DNA from: CAZAYP01 sp964489425 [NCBI: uncultured Verrucomicrobiota bacterium]
GTDB taxonomy: Bacteria; Verrucomicrobiota; Kiritimatiellia; RZYC01
Direction: 5' to 3'
DNA length: 64,000 bases
Assembly (NCBI GenBank): GCA_964489425.1
Contig: CAZAYP010000004.1
Span: 62,001 to 126,000, forward strand
Below are positions 17,102 to 25,474 of this stretch, piece by piece; positions within the stretch are counted from its first letter, which is position 1, and each line of letters starts with the position of its first letter. The notes under the pieces are model-generated. The model was not told the DNA's origin and made no database searches. It saw only the letters and a list, made by a program, of their open reading frames with translations. Both the position numbers and the translations under genes were made by a program.

Positions 17102-17881
17102 ATGGTCGTTGGTTTGTTTGTCAACGTGGCGGTGCAGGCGATCCTGCTGAGCGCCCTGCTATATTTGCTGGCGCGGCACGAAGCGGACTTTGACTATCTC
17201 AAGACCTTTTACGTAGTGCTGGGCATCGTGCTGATCAACGGCGTGATATTCATGGTGATCAGCGGCAAGGTGCTGGACGGTGAACTCAGCCCCCTGTTCC
17301 TGCTGGCCCTGCCGCTGCTGTCGTTCCTGGTCGTGGTCCTGCTGATCCAGAAGTTTTGCTGGGTGCCGTGGGGCAAGGCCTTGCTGGTGGCGGCGCTGTT
17401 CGTCGGTATTATGACCGCGTTCGATTATGCCAAGGGTTACGTAGCCCGCCGCGTGTTCGGGGAAATGAGCGCGGAGACACTTGAAGATCATAACATGGCT
17501 GCGCTGGACGCGATTTCGAACGAGTTGGCGCAGGCGGAGGTTGTGGTGCCAGCACCCGCGCGGCCCGCGCCCCAGCCCACCACACCGCCGCGGCAGTCCA
17601 AGCCATCGCATCAGCCCACGCCGCCGCCACCAGTCGCGGCCGCTCCCGGCGCACCGTCGACCGCCTATAGCCCGGAAGCCTGGCAACAGGCCCGCCAGGC
17701 ATTGAAAATCTCCGGGGTGGTGGCCGGCAACGGACAAAACAACGTGGCCTTCATCAACAATGCCACGGTCCGGCCCGGCGACGTTGTGGCCATCCAGCAC
17801 CAGGGTCAACGGTACGAGTGGACCCTGATGGCCATTGAAAAGGAAGGCCTGCGCCTGCAGCCGCGGCCGCCGGCGAAATAG
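17102..17881 (+). CDS. Membrane protein with GspB/GspC-like periplasmic domain
   Basis: A 259-aa protein. Four predicted membrane segments (about residues 3-22, 36-53, 62-82 and 91-108) are followed by a Pro/Gln-rich linker (150-190). The C-terminal domain reads LKISGVVAGNGQNNVAFINN, then VRPGDVVAI, EWTLMAIEKEGLRLQ. This 'inhibition-by-INN/G, Gd-x-v, I--dgV-L' pattern is typical of the HR/T2SSB fold of type II secretion GspB, GspC and PilP proteins. Those proteins link inner-membrane parts to the secretin, but the four-helix N-terminus is unusual for them. GAGGG lies just before the ATG. No other secretion genes are nearby. The job is inferred, perhaps in export of the many secreted proteins here. 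Confidence 0.6.
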   Translation: MVVGLFVNVAVQAILLSALLYLLARHEADFDYLKTFYVVLGIVLINGVIFMVISGKVLDGELSPLFLLALPLLSFLVVVLLIQKFCWVPWGKALLVAALFVGIMTAFDYAKGYVARRVFGEMSAETLEDHNMAALDAISNELAQAEVVVPAPARPAPQPTTPPRQSKPSHQPTPPPPVAAAPGAPSTAYSPEAWQQARQALKISGVVAGNGQNNVAFINNATVRPGDVVAIQHQGQRYEWTLMAIEKEGLRLQPRPPAK

Positions 17882-18925
17882 TCAGCCGCCGGACGCATAG
17901 CCCGGGCCGGGTCGGATCCAGCCGGCGTCCACGTACGCCCGCGCGGTCTGCGCCAGGCCGGTCTCATTCGTGTACCGGGTCTTGTACCCCAGCACCTCGC
18001 GCAGCTTGCGGGTGTCGAACGCGCGATCCTTGGTAAAGAAAGCCACCCGCCGCCGGTACAGCGGCGGCGCAATGCGCAACGGCCGGCAGACCGCCTCGCA
18101 GATCGCTGCGGCCACAAAAAACGGCGTCACGGGCAAATGCAGGGGGCGGAACGGATACCCCAGCACGCTGGCGATCTGGCGCCCGATCTCCTCCAGCGTC
18201 AGGGCGCGCTCGTTCCCGCAGATAAACACTTCGCCGGCCGCCGCCGGATGCGTGGCCGCCAGCATCATGATGTCCGTGAGATCCTCGACATGCACCAGGT
18301 GGTACAGGTTGCCGGCCCCGAGGATCACAAAAAACGGCCGCGTCGCCATCTTGAACAGCTTGAGCAGGCGGCGGTCGCCCGGCCCCAGGATCGCGGCCGG
18401 ACGCAACACCACGTAAGGCAACCCGGTGTCCGCGCCGAAATTGCGAATCCAGTTTTCGGCTTCCGCCTTGGTCACTTGATAAATGTCGCCCGGATCAAAC
18501 CGGTAGCGCTCATCGGCAGGCGGGTGCTCCACGTGGCCATGCACCCCCACGGTGGACACATGCACGAACCGCTTGAAGCCGGGATGGGACCGGGCCGCCT
18601 GCGCCAGCAGCTGGGTGCTGGCCACGTGCACCTGCCGGTACACGTCATCCGCAAGCCCGGCTTCGCGGTACGCCGCGGCCACGTGGAAAATATAGTCTGC
18701 GCCGGCCGCCGCGCGCCGGACGGTGGCCTCGTCAAACACCTCGCCGCGAATCCATTCGACGGGCACCCCGGCCAGCGGCTCGAGGTGGGATGATGGACGG
18801 GCAATCGCCGCCACCCGGGCGCCCTGCGCTGCCAGTTTGCGCGCCAGCAAGCTGCCGGTGAACCCGGTCGCGCCGGTCACCAGGACCCGCGCGCCAGCCA
18901 AAGGTTGGTCATCCGTGGTTTTCAT
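17882..18925 (-). CDS. NAD-dependent epimerase/dehydratase (extended SDR, 3-beta-HSD-like)
   Basis: A 347-aa extended short-chain dehydrogenase with the Rossmann motif VTGATGFTGSLLARKL, FHVAAAY, the catalytic YQVTK (YxxxK) and VVLRPAAILGPGDRR. The C-terminal region (PPLYRRRVAFFTKDRAFDT, LGYKTRY) resembles 3-beta-hydroxysteroid dehydrogenase/isomerase and hopanoid-associated sugar epimerases. A true steroid, hopanoid or sugar substrate cannot be told apart by eye. The ATG at 18925 overlaps the upstream methyltransferase stop (ATGA); earlier in-frame starts lie inside that gene. Confidence 0.85.
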   Translation of the reverse strand: MKTTDDQPLAGARVLVTGATGFTGSLLARKLAAQGARVAAIARPSSHLEPLAGVPVEWIRGEVFDEATVRRAAAGADYIFHVAAAYREAGLADDVYRQVHVASTQLLAQAARSHPGFKRFVHVSTVGVHGHVEHPPADERYRFDPGDIYQVTKAEAENWIRNFGADTGLPYVVLRPAAILGPGDRRLLKLFKMATRPFFVILGAGNLYHLVHVEDLTDIMMLAATHPAAAGEVFICGNERALTLEEIGRQIASVLGYPFRPLHLPVTPFFVAAAICEAVCRPLRIAPPLYRRRVAFFTKDRAFDTRKLREVLGYKTRYTNETGLAQTARAYVDAGWIRPGPGYASGG

Positions 18926-19722
18926 GTGTTTGATTTCCCGGTGGGTTGGGCGGGTGGCGGACAGCGCGCCATGTGGGCGATCACGGGCGAGCCCCAGCGG
19001 CGCGTCCATCCCGCCAGCGAGCAGACCCATTCCAGCCCCGCGGACAAGGGCGCGCAGCGCAGCGTGCGGTGCAGCACCATGGGCAGGAAGAATTGCGGCT
19101 GCCGGGCCACGCATTGGAATCCATGACGCTGGAACTCATCCACCACCTCCGCGTGGCGGAACAAGGTGTACGGCCGGGTGTTGCCCTCGATGCGCTTCTT
19201 GAGGCCAAACAGTTTTTCTGAAAACGCGTTGAGGCTCTGCGAGGTGGGATAATCCACGATCACCGAGACCCGCGCCACGCGGCACAGGTCCGCCACCAGC
19301 CGGGGCCATTCCGGGCTATGCGGCAGAAGCCGCAGGCACACCAGATGGTCGAACGCGCCCGAGGTAAACGGCAACTCCACCACGCTGCCCACCACGAACT
19401 TCAGGCGGCCGGCCGCGACCTCCTCCGCCAGGCGGACACCGCAGACCGACGCGCTGCCCAGGACGGTCACGTCGTAGCCGGCGCGCGCCAGGGGGATGGC
19501 CACCTGGCCATGTCCGCCGCCCACATCCAGCAGGCGGCCGGCCGGCGCCGGGATCATGGACCTGACGATCCGTTCCTGGACCCGCAGCATCCAGGCGCCG
19601 GTGCGCCCGGCAAACCGTGCCGCGTAGCCGGCGGAAGAAGTTTCTATATCCGCGGGCTCCGGCGCGGCGGATCGACGTGCTCCAGGCATTTTTTCAGCGC
19701 TCATCCTCTTGGCATCCATCAT
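18922..19722 (-). CDS. SAM-dependent class I methyltransferase
   Basis: A 266-aa soluble protein with the SAM-binding motif I LLDVGGGHGQVAIPLA, post-I loop YDVTVLG, motif II-like VVGSVVELPF and FDHLVCLRLLPH, which fits the Methyltransf_11/25 group. The acceptor is unknown. It overlaps the epimerase gene by 4 bp, so the two probably act on the same small molecule, perhaps a lipid or a sugar. The start is one of two adjacent ATGs at 19722 and 19719, and AAGG lies 9 nt upstream. It diverges from flgD. Confidence 0.85.
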   Translation of the reverse strand: MMDAKRMSAEKMPGARRSAAPEPADIETSSAGYAARFAGRTGAWMLRVQERIVRSMIPAPAGRLLDVGGGHGQVAIPLARAGYDVTVLGSASVCGVRLAEEVAAGRLKFVVGSVVELPFTSGAFDHLVCLRLLPHSPEWPRLVADLCRVARVSVIVDYPTSQSLNAFSEKLFGLKKRIEGNTRPYTLFRHAEVVDEFQRHGFQCVARQPQFFLPMVLHRTLRCAPLSAGLEWVCSLAGWTRRWGSPVIAHMARCPPPAQPTGKSNT

Positions 19723-19850
19723 GTTTCAAGCCTTTGCTTCCCCGGCCGATAGCCATCCAACCAGGATCGCGGGCTCACGGCATGCACCATGCTAACACAA
19801 GCCAGGCGACTCGTTAAGCACGACCATGGTATTTTAAAGACGAGGTTAGT

Positions 19851-20645
19851 ATGGCGATCACGGAAGCTTTGAGCGCGGCGACGGCCACCTCCCCCGAGGC
19901 CAACGGGGTCGAAGTCGGCAAGCCCGGCGGCGAACTGGGCAAGAACGAATTCCTCAACCTGCTGGTGGCCCAGATGCAGCATCAGGACCCCCTGGACCCG
20001 GTAGACAACAAGGAAATGATCGCCCAGTTGGCGCAGTTCAGCGCCTTGGAACAGATGCAGAACCTTAACACCCAGACGGAGAAGCTGCGTCAATCGCAAG
20101 CATTCAACCTCTACGCCGATATGTTCGGCAACTTCACGGCCTTGGTGCTCAAGAGCGGCGAGGTCGTGGAAGGCACCCCGGCGGGCATCAACTGGCGCGA
20201 CGGCGAGGCGTATATCCAGATGGATTCAGCCACCGAAGTACCCCTCTCCGAGGTGGTCAAATTTGCCATGGTGACCCAGGAAGAGTTGGCCGCGGCCATC
20301 GCGGCCCAAAACCCGGCTTCGCGCGAGAGCGGCACCGGGGCGGAGTCAGCCCCGGCGGCCAAAACGGCGGCCGTGGCCAGCCGTGGCGGCTTTGGCAACC
20401 CGGCCGAGCAGAACGCCGCGCAACGCATGGGCGGCTCGATCGTGCGCTCCTCGGACGGCCACGCGGTGGCCGGCAACCTGGGCGGCACCATCAACGGCCA
20501 GCATCGCAACGACCTGATATTGAACTGGAACTTCGTGGAATACACGGAGAACGGCCAACTCCACAAGATTCCCATCACGCGCGACCTGAATGTGGTCATG
20601 GACAACCGCAACGCCCAGGCGGCCGTGGACCGGTCCCGGCACTGA
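19851..20645 (+). CDS. flgD: Flagellar hook-capping protein FlgD
   Basis: FlgD forms the scaffold cap for hook assembly. The N-terminal half has the FlgD signature NEFLNLLVAQMQHQDPLDP followed by DNKEMIAQLAQFSALEQMQN. A TLD/Ig-like middle part (SGEVVEGTPAGINW, VPLSEVVKF) follows. The C-terminal half is Ala-rich and then unusual (GNLGGTINGQHRNDLIL), unlike the typical TUDOR/FnIII hook-cap domain. The length, 264 aa, is near normal. GAGG lies 5 nt before the ATG. No other flagellar gene is in the window, so this copy is isolated, though function in an operon elsewhere in the genome cannot be excluded. Confidence 0.85.
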   Translation: MAITEALSAATATSPEANGVEVGKPGGELGKNEFLNLLVAQMQHQDPLDPVDNKEMIAQLAQFSALEQMQNLNTQTEKLRQSQAFNLYADMFGNFTALVLKSGEVVEGTPAGINWRDGEAYIQMDSATEVPLSEVVKFAMVTQEELAAAIAAQNPASRESGTGAESAPAAKTAAVASRGGFGNPAEQNAAQRMGGSIVRSSDGHAVAGNLGGTINGQHRNDLILNWNFVEYTENGQLHKIPITRDLNVVMDNRNAQAAVDRSRH

Positions 20646-20656
20646 GCCGACCGCCC

Positions 20657-21268
20657 TCAAATCCATCCGAGCCAGCGCAGGCCGACCACGCCCAGGCCGA
20701 AGAACCCACCGCCGATGCACGTGCCCTCGATGCACTGGGACAGCGTGTGCCGTTGCTGGTGGATGCGGGCCCAGGCAGTCAGCACGAGGGCCAGCGTAGC
20801 GGCCGCGCCCCAAGCCGGGAAGAATGCCCAGGTGGTCGCACATAACGCGCCCAGGGCCGTGCAATGGGCGCTGACCTTGGTGAACAGCGTCCGGACCGTG
20901 ATGGCGGCAAAGCTCAGGACGTAGCAGAACATCAGCACAATCAGGATCCGCGGCCCCGGCAGCAAGGCCAGCAGCACCTCGGAAATCACGCCGCAAGCCA
21001 GGCACAGGGCAAAATACAGGGGCCGCTCGGCGCGGCGGTCGATGTGCAGGTCGCTGATGTCCCCGCGCCGCATCATCAGGAGCGCCATGATAAACGGCAA
21101 CACATTGGTGCCCAGCAGCAGGATCCCGAGCACCACCGGGCGTTGCCGGGGCGCGGTCAGCACGGTGCCCAGCGGGACGAACAGGGCCGGACCGCTGAAA
21201 AACGGGGCGCACACCACCGAGAAAAACTGGGCCACCCCGTCGCGCCACCTGGAAATAATCCGGCTCAC
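20657..21268 (-). CDS. PAP2-like polytopic membrane protein
   Basis: A 203-aa protein with about six hydrophobic segments. The segments around KVSAHCTALGALCA and ARIHQQRHTLSQCIEG resemble motifs 2 and 3 of type 2 phosphatidic acid phosphatases. However, the first motif (K-x6-RP) is not evident and the usual motif-3 Asp is Gln. It is therefore a divergent or non-catalytic relative. The start is a GTG at 21268 without a strong ribosome site, so the N-terminus is uncertain. It converges with flgD 11 bp away. Confidence 0.6.
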   Translation of the reverse strand: MSRIISRWRDGVAQFFSVVCAPFFSGPALFVPLGTVLTAPRQRPVVLGILLLGTNVLPFIMALLMMRRGDISDLHIDRRAERPLYFALCLACGVISEVLLALLPGPRILIVLMFCYVLSFAAITVRTLFTKVSAHCTALGALCATTWAFFPAWGAAATLALVLTAWARIHQQRHTLSQCIEGTCIGGGFFGLGVVGLRWLGWI

Positions 21269-21340
21269 AGCGGCCGTCTGTTTCCTGTTGCATGCATAAA
21301 GCCATCATGTATGAATTGATGGAAACAACAAGGTGAAAAA

Positions 21341-22507
21341 TTGACGACCCGATCTCTCCCGGGCGTGAACCAGGCCATGGCGTGGTTCGGCCACATGGTG
21401 GAGCATTGCCTGGACACCGCCCGGCAGGCCAGCGCCGCCGGACAGCCCATCGTGGGGATCATGTGCGAATACACCCCGCGCGAGATCATCATGGCCGGCG
21501 GCGGCGTGCCGGTGTGCCTGTGCGGCGGATCGGCGCGCATGGCGGCGGCCGCCGAGGGCATCCTGCCGCCGGCGCTGTGCCCCGTGATCAAGGCCACTTT
21601 TGGCTACCACCTGCAAAAAGCCAACCCGTTCCTGGAAATGGCCGACCTGATCGTGGCCGAAACCACGTGCGACGGAAAAAAGAAAATGTTCGAACTGCTG
21701 GCCGGGGATCGCGCCGTACGCGTGCTGGAACTGCCCCAGAAAGCCGGGGACGCCGACGCGCTCTTCCACTGGCGCCGGGAACTTGAAAAGCTGATCGAGT
21801 TTCTCGAAGCGCGGTGGCGGGTGAGCATCACCGCGGATGCGTTGCGCGCGGCCATCCGCGCCATGAACCGCGACCGGGACCTGCGGCGCCGCCTCGCCGG
21901 GCTCATGCGCCAGGCCGATCCGCCCCTGACCGGCCGCCAACTCCTGGAGCTGAAAAGCCTGATTGCCTGCCAGCCGGACGACTGGCAGGTGTATGCACAG
22001 GTGCTTGCCGCCGGCGCGGCCGGCACGGATGAGGTGGCGGCCCCCGGCCGCCGGGTGCGCGTCCTCTTGACCGGCGTGCCCCTGCCCCACGGCGCGGAAC
22101 GGGTCATGGACCTGGTCGAGGCGCAAGACGCCCTGGTGGTAGCCCAGGAGAACTGCACCGGCCTGAAACCACTGGAAGAAGACATTGATCCCGAAGCCCA
22201 GGACCTCCTGGGCGCCATCGCCGAAAAATACTTCCACCTGCCCTGCTCCGTGATGACCCGCAACGACCGCCGGCTGGAAAATCTGGCGCGCCTGGCGCAA
22301 GACTATCGCGTGGAATGCATCGTGGAACTGGTCTGGCAGGGCTGTCACACCTATGCTGTTGAAGCGCGCCAGGTCCAGGCCCTGGCCGACCACCTCAAGC
22401 TGCCTTATCTGCGGATCGAAACCGACTATGCGCCGGCGGATTCCGCCCGCATCGTCACCCGGCTCGAAGCGTTGTTCGAAACCGTCCGCGCCCGGCGCCC
22501 AAAATGA
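21341..22507 (+). CDS. yjiM: Double-cubane cluster protein / 2-hydroxyacyl-CoA dehydratase D-like (YjiM type)
   Basis: A 388-aa protein of the HgdB/FldC-like iron-sulfur family. It has conserved cysteines at 42 (IMCEYTPREI), 80 (LCPVIK), 110 (ETTCDGKKKM), 272 (ENCTG), 302 and 335 (GCHTYAVE), with the closing IETDY. Only one subunit gene is present, directly followed by an activase. This matches the E. coli yjiM-yjiL arrangement and the characterised double-cubane cluster proteins, which reduce small molecules at very low potential, rather than two-subunit dehydratases. The start is a TTG at 21341, supported by AAGGTG at 5 nt. It is oxygen-sensitive chemistry, so it suggests an anaerobe. The substrate is unknown. 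Confidence 0.88.
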   Translation: MTTRSLPGVNQAMAWFGHMVEHCLDTARQASAAGQPIVGIMCEYTPREIIMAGGGVPVCLCGGSARMAAAAEGILPPALCPVIKATFGYHLQKANPFLEMADLIVAETTCDGKKKMFELLAGDRAVRVLELPQKAGDADALFHWRRELEKLIEFLEARWRVSITADALRAAIRAMNRDRDLRRRLAGLMRQADPPLTGRQLLELKSLIACQPDDWQVYAQVLAAGAAGTDEVAAPGRRVRVLLTGVPLPHGAERVMDLVEAQDALVVAQENCTGLKPLEEDIDPEAQDLLGAIAEKYFHLPCSVMTRNDRRLENLARLAQDYRVECIVELVWQGCHTYAVEARQVQALADHLKLPYLRIETDYAPADSARIVTRLEALFETVRARRPK

Positions 22508-23283
22508 TCAGCCTTGGAGTGGATGTCGGGTCCCGCGCGATCAAGGTTGCCATCCTTGACCCGGAGCGGCGCACGGCCCCGTACTTCGCGGCCTGCGACC
22601 AGGAACCCGACCCGGTCGCCGCCACCGGGCGGCTGCTGGAGCAAGCCCTGCGGGACTGCCGCCGCGCCTGGGCGGACGTGGGCCGCGTCTGGGCCACGGG
22701 GTACGGGCGGCGCCAAGTCACGCGCGCGCACCAATGCGTGTCGGAGATCACGGCCCACGCCCGCGGCGTGGCCCACGTGTGCCCGGGCACGCGCACCGTG
22801 CTGGATGTGGGCGGCCAGGACTGCAAGGCCATCCTGCTGGCCCCGGACAGCGGGGTGGCCGACTTCCAGATGAACGACCGCTGCGCGGCCGGCACCGGCC
22901 GGTTTTTTGAGGTCATCGCGCCACGCCTGGGCGTGCCGGTGGATGGGCTGGGCCGCCTGGCTGCCGCGCGGACGGCGCCTTGCGCCATCTCCAGCATGTG
23001 CGCCGTGTTCGCCGAAACCGAGGTGGTTGGCCTGCTGGCAGCCGGGCGGCCACCGGCCGACATCGCCGCCGGGATCCTGGAAGCCGCGGCGCAGCGCATT
23101 GCGCTGCTGGCCGGGCCCCGGCCGCTGGCGCCCGTGGTTGTGACAGGCGGAGGCGCGCTGGTGCCCGGCCTGCCCGAGGCGCTCGCGGCCGCGCTGAAGA
23201 TGCCGGTTCACGCCGCGCCCGGCGCGCGCTTTACGGGTGCGCTGGGCGCCGCCTTGCTGGCCGCGGGCGATGGCGCCACCTGA
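22504..23283 (+). CDS. yjiL: ATP-dependent activase of the double-cubane protein (BadF/HgdC family, YjiL type)
   Basis: A 259-aa ASKHA-fold ATPase with phosphate-1 motif GVDVGSRAIKVA, phosphate-2 LDVGGQDCKAI and adenosine loop VVTGGGALVPGL. Cys127 (DRCAAGTGRFFE) and Cys166 (SSMCAVFAETEVV) sit at the positions where HgdC-type activases ligate a [4Fe-4S] cluster across the dimer. The protein hydrolyses ATP to push electrons into its partner. The ATG at 22504 overlaps the partner's stop (ATGA). Length and neighbour match E. coli YjiL. Confidence 0.92.
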   Translation: MISLGVDVGSRAIKVAILDPERRTAPYFAACDQEPDPVAATGRLLEQALRDCRRAWADVGRVWATGYGRRQVTRAHQCVSEITAHARGVAHVCPGTRTVLDVGGQDCKAILLAPDSGVADFQMNDRCAAGTGRFFEVIAPRLGVPVDGLGRLAAARTAPCAISSMCAVFAETEVVGLLAAGRPPADIAAGILEAAAQRIALLAGPRPLAPVVVTGGGALVPGLPEALAAALKMPVHAAPGARFTGALGAALLAAGDGAT

Positions 23284-23349
23284 TCCGCCGCGGCCGGCGG
23301 CGCCACGATTCTATTGGATTTCCTGCGCGAAAAATCTTACTGCTGGTGC

Positions 23350-24714
23350 ATGGCGACCCTGCACACAGAACCCAGCAGCCAAATCACGAGCGGTCCCCTG
23401 CCCCGCGCGATTCTTGGCCTGGCCACGCCCATGCTGGTCGCCGCGCTGTTGCAGAACCTGCAAAGCCTCATTGACCTGTTCTGGGTCGGCCGGCTGGGCC
23501 CGCGGGCCGTGGCCGCGGTGGCTGTCAGCGGCACCATTGTCATGCTGCTGTATCCGATGCTGATGGGCCTTGGCACCGGCACGGTGGCGCTCGTCGCGCG
23601 CGCGGTGGGCGCCCGCGATTATGCCGGCGCCGGCAACGCGGCGGGGCAGTCGCTCATGCTGGCCGTGGTGCTGGGGGCCGCGGGCGGGCTGCTGGGCTGG
23701 TGGCTGACGGATGATTTGCTGCGGCTGCTCGGGACGCCGGCCGACGTGTTGCAGGATGGTCACGACTACCTGCGGATCATCCTGCTGGGCAGCATCTCGG
23801 TGTTCGTGCTGCTCATGGGCAATGCCGCGCTCCAGGGCGCGGGCGACACCATCACCCCCATGTACATCATGGGCGCGTCCAACCTGCTGAACATCGTGCT
23901 CGATCCGCTGCTGATCTTCGGGCCGGGTCCGTTCCCGGCGCTGGGCGTTTCCGGCGCGGCCGTGGCCACGGTGCTGGCCCAGGGGCTCGCCGGCGCGGTG
24001 GGCATCACGATCCTGCTGACCGGGCGCACCCGCCTGCGCCTGCACTGGCGCCAACTGCGGCCGGACTGGAGCATGGCCTGGAGGATCCTGCGCATCGGCC
24101 TGCCGGGCTCGGGCCAGATGCTCTCGCGCAGCCTGATGAGCGCAGTGCTCATGCGCATCGTGGCCGGCCTGGGCACCGCCGCCGTGGCGGCGTACGGCAC
24201 CGGGTTGCGCTTCCACATGATCATCCTGATGCCGGCGTTTGCCCTCGGCGGCGCCGCGGCCACCATGGTGGGCCAGAATCTCGGCGCAGGGCAACCGGAG
24301 CGCGCGCGGCGGGGAGCCTGGCTGGCCACGGGCATGGACATGGCGTTCATGGCCCTGGCCGCGGTGCTCATGATGGGGTTTGCCAAAGAGCTGACCGGCC
24401 TGTTCAATAAAGATCCGGAAGTGGTCCGGCTGGGCGCCCGCTACCTGGTTATCGTGTCGCCGTTCTACGTGGCCGCGGCCCTGGGGATCGTGCTGGGCCG
24501 CGCGCTGAACGGCGCGGGCGACAGCCTGGCGCCCATGATATGCACCGTGGTCAGCCTCTGGGGATTGCAGGTGCCCCTGGCCTTATACCTGCCCCGAATC
24601 TGGTCACCGCCCATCGAGGGCGTCTGGTGGGCCGTGGGCGCAGCCATGACGCTGCATGGCTTGCTGATTGCCGGCTGGTTTGCAACCGGACGCTGGCGCC
24701 ACAAGAACATATGA
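23350..24714 (+). CDS. MATE-family efflux transporter
   Basis: A 454-aa inner-membrane protein with 12 hydrophobic segments in two pseudo-symmetric halves, predicted to export cationic drugs or metabolites using Na+ or H+. Typical features are PMLVAALLQNLQSLID-FWVGRLG at the N-terminus, NAALQGAGDT in helix 5, and its counterpart GRALNGAGDS in the second half. The ATG at 23350 is chosen; a TTG at 23314 would add 12 residues that do not resemble the family. It starts 66 nt after the activase stop and may share its transcript. Confidence 0.93.
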   Translation: MATLHTEPSSQITSGPLPRAILGLATPMLVAALLQNLQSLIDLFWVGRLGPRAVAAVAVSGTIVMLLYPMLMGLGTGTVALVARAVGARDYAGAGNAAGQSLMLAVVLGAAGGLLGWWLTDDLLRLLGTPADVLQDGHDYLRIILLGSISVFVLLMGNAALQGAGDTITPMYIMGASNLLNIVLDPLLIFGPGPFPALGVSGAAVATVLAQGLAGAVGITILLTGRTRLRLHWRQLRPDWSMAWRILRIGLPGSGQMLSRSLMSAVLMRIVAGLGTAAVAAYGTGLRFHMIILMPAFALGGAAATMVGQNLGAGQPERARRGAWLATGMDMAFMALAAVLMMGFAKELTGLFNKDPEVVRLGARYLVIVSPFYVAAALGIVLGRALNGAGDSLAPMICTVVSLWGLQVPLALYLPRIWSPPIEGVWWAVGAAMTLHGLLIAGWFATGRWRHKNI

Positions 24715-24776
24715 GCAAAATGGATGAGCGACAAAAGATGAGATTGGATAGCACTAACAAAACCCTCAGGATCATG

Positions 24777-24979
24777 ATACCACTTACGCATGAGAACAAG
24801 CATACGAGCTCCCCTCCGTTGCAAGGAGGGGTGGCCGCAGGCCGGGGTGGTTATGGATGGTCCGCGCCCCGATATCACGGTGGGTGGAACCCGGAACAAC
24901 CGCCCCACCCTGCGGGTCCCCCCCGCCTTGCAAAGGCGGGGAGCCCAGATAAATACCGATCCTCATGCAAAAGTGATAT
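24777..24979 (+). repeat. 203-bp TIR repeat, copy 1
   Basis: Bounded by ATACCACTTACGCATGAG and its imperfect inverse CTCATGCAAAAGTGATAT. Inside are two strong hairpins, one around CCCCTCCGTTGCAAGGAGGGG and one around CCCCGCCTTGCAAAGGCGGGG. It has the same length and orientation as the copies at 42008 and 51256 but is the most diverged (roughly 92 percent by eye). An internal frame from 24790 (ATGAGAACAAGC) runs 63 codons and stops at 24981, overlapping the ATG of the next gene. No transposase is present, so it is MITE- or REP-like. Confidence 0.9.
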
Positions 24980-25424
24980 GAGGCATGCCATGTGGATTGT
25001 TGATCGTTCCTGGTTCTTGGGTTTCTTCCTCACCCTATTCATAACCACGCAAGGGCTGGCCGACCTGGCAGCCGACATCCGCGCCTGGCAACTGGACGAC
25101 GGCACCCGGCTTGAAGCCCGCTACGTCGGAATGGTCAACCAGGTGGTCCGTTTGCAGGAAACCAACGGCCTGGTGCGCGCGGTGTGGTTCGGGCAGCTCA
25201 GCGAGGCGGACCGCAACCACTTGTTTCCGGAGCTTGCGGAAGATCAGCAGGCCGCGGTGCGTGCGCTGGTGCCGGCCCTGCAAACCACGGCCGAATCCGC
25301 CCGCCGGGCTGCCGTGCGCCAGCGCCTGGACGCCATGCGCAGCGCGGGCCGGATCAGCGCCGAGGAGTATAACGCCGCCCTGGGCGAGATGTACGAGGCC
25401 CGGCCGGCGGAACCTGAGAAGTAG
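24978..25424 (+). CDS. Small secreted protein, SHOCT-like C-terminus
   Basis: 148 aa from the ATG at 24978, whose first two bases are the end of the repeat; 144 aa from the next ATG at 24990. A signal peptide (WFLGFFLTLFITTQGLA) leads into a segment with DDGTRLEARYVGMVNQ, reminiscent of SH3/SLA1-type 'W-x-d--G-x-x-A-f-v' modules. A helical end (RQRLDAMRSAGRISAEEY) has the SHOCT-like 'kL--l---G-Is-eEy' pattern. Probably periplasmic. The function is unknown. Confidence 0.7.
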   Translation: MRHAMWIVDRSWFLGFFLTLFITTQGLADLAADIRAWQLDDGTRLEARYVGMVNQVVRLQETNGLVRAVWFGQLSEADRNHLFPELAEDQQAAVRALVPALQTTAESARRAAVRQRLDAMRSAGRISAEEYNAALGEMYEARPAEPEK

Positions 25425-25474
25425 CGCAGCGCCACCGGCGCGCTCAACTGCGGCAGAAGAAACAGCCACCCGCG

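Noticed and set aside
20346-21308. 320-codon minus-strand frame overlapping flgD and the PAP2-like gene
   Set aside because: It runs antisense through conserved FlgD sequence and reads the PAP2 gene in a wrong frame.
21341-22507. Classical two-subunit 2-hydroxyacyl-CoA dehydratase
   Set aside because: Only one subunit gene is next to the activase, and length and motifs match the single-subunit YjiM/double-cubane type better.
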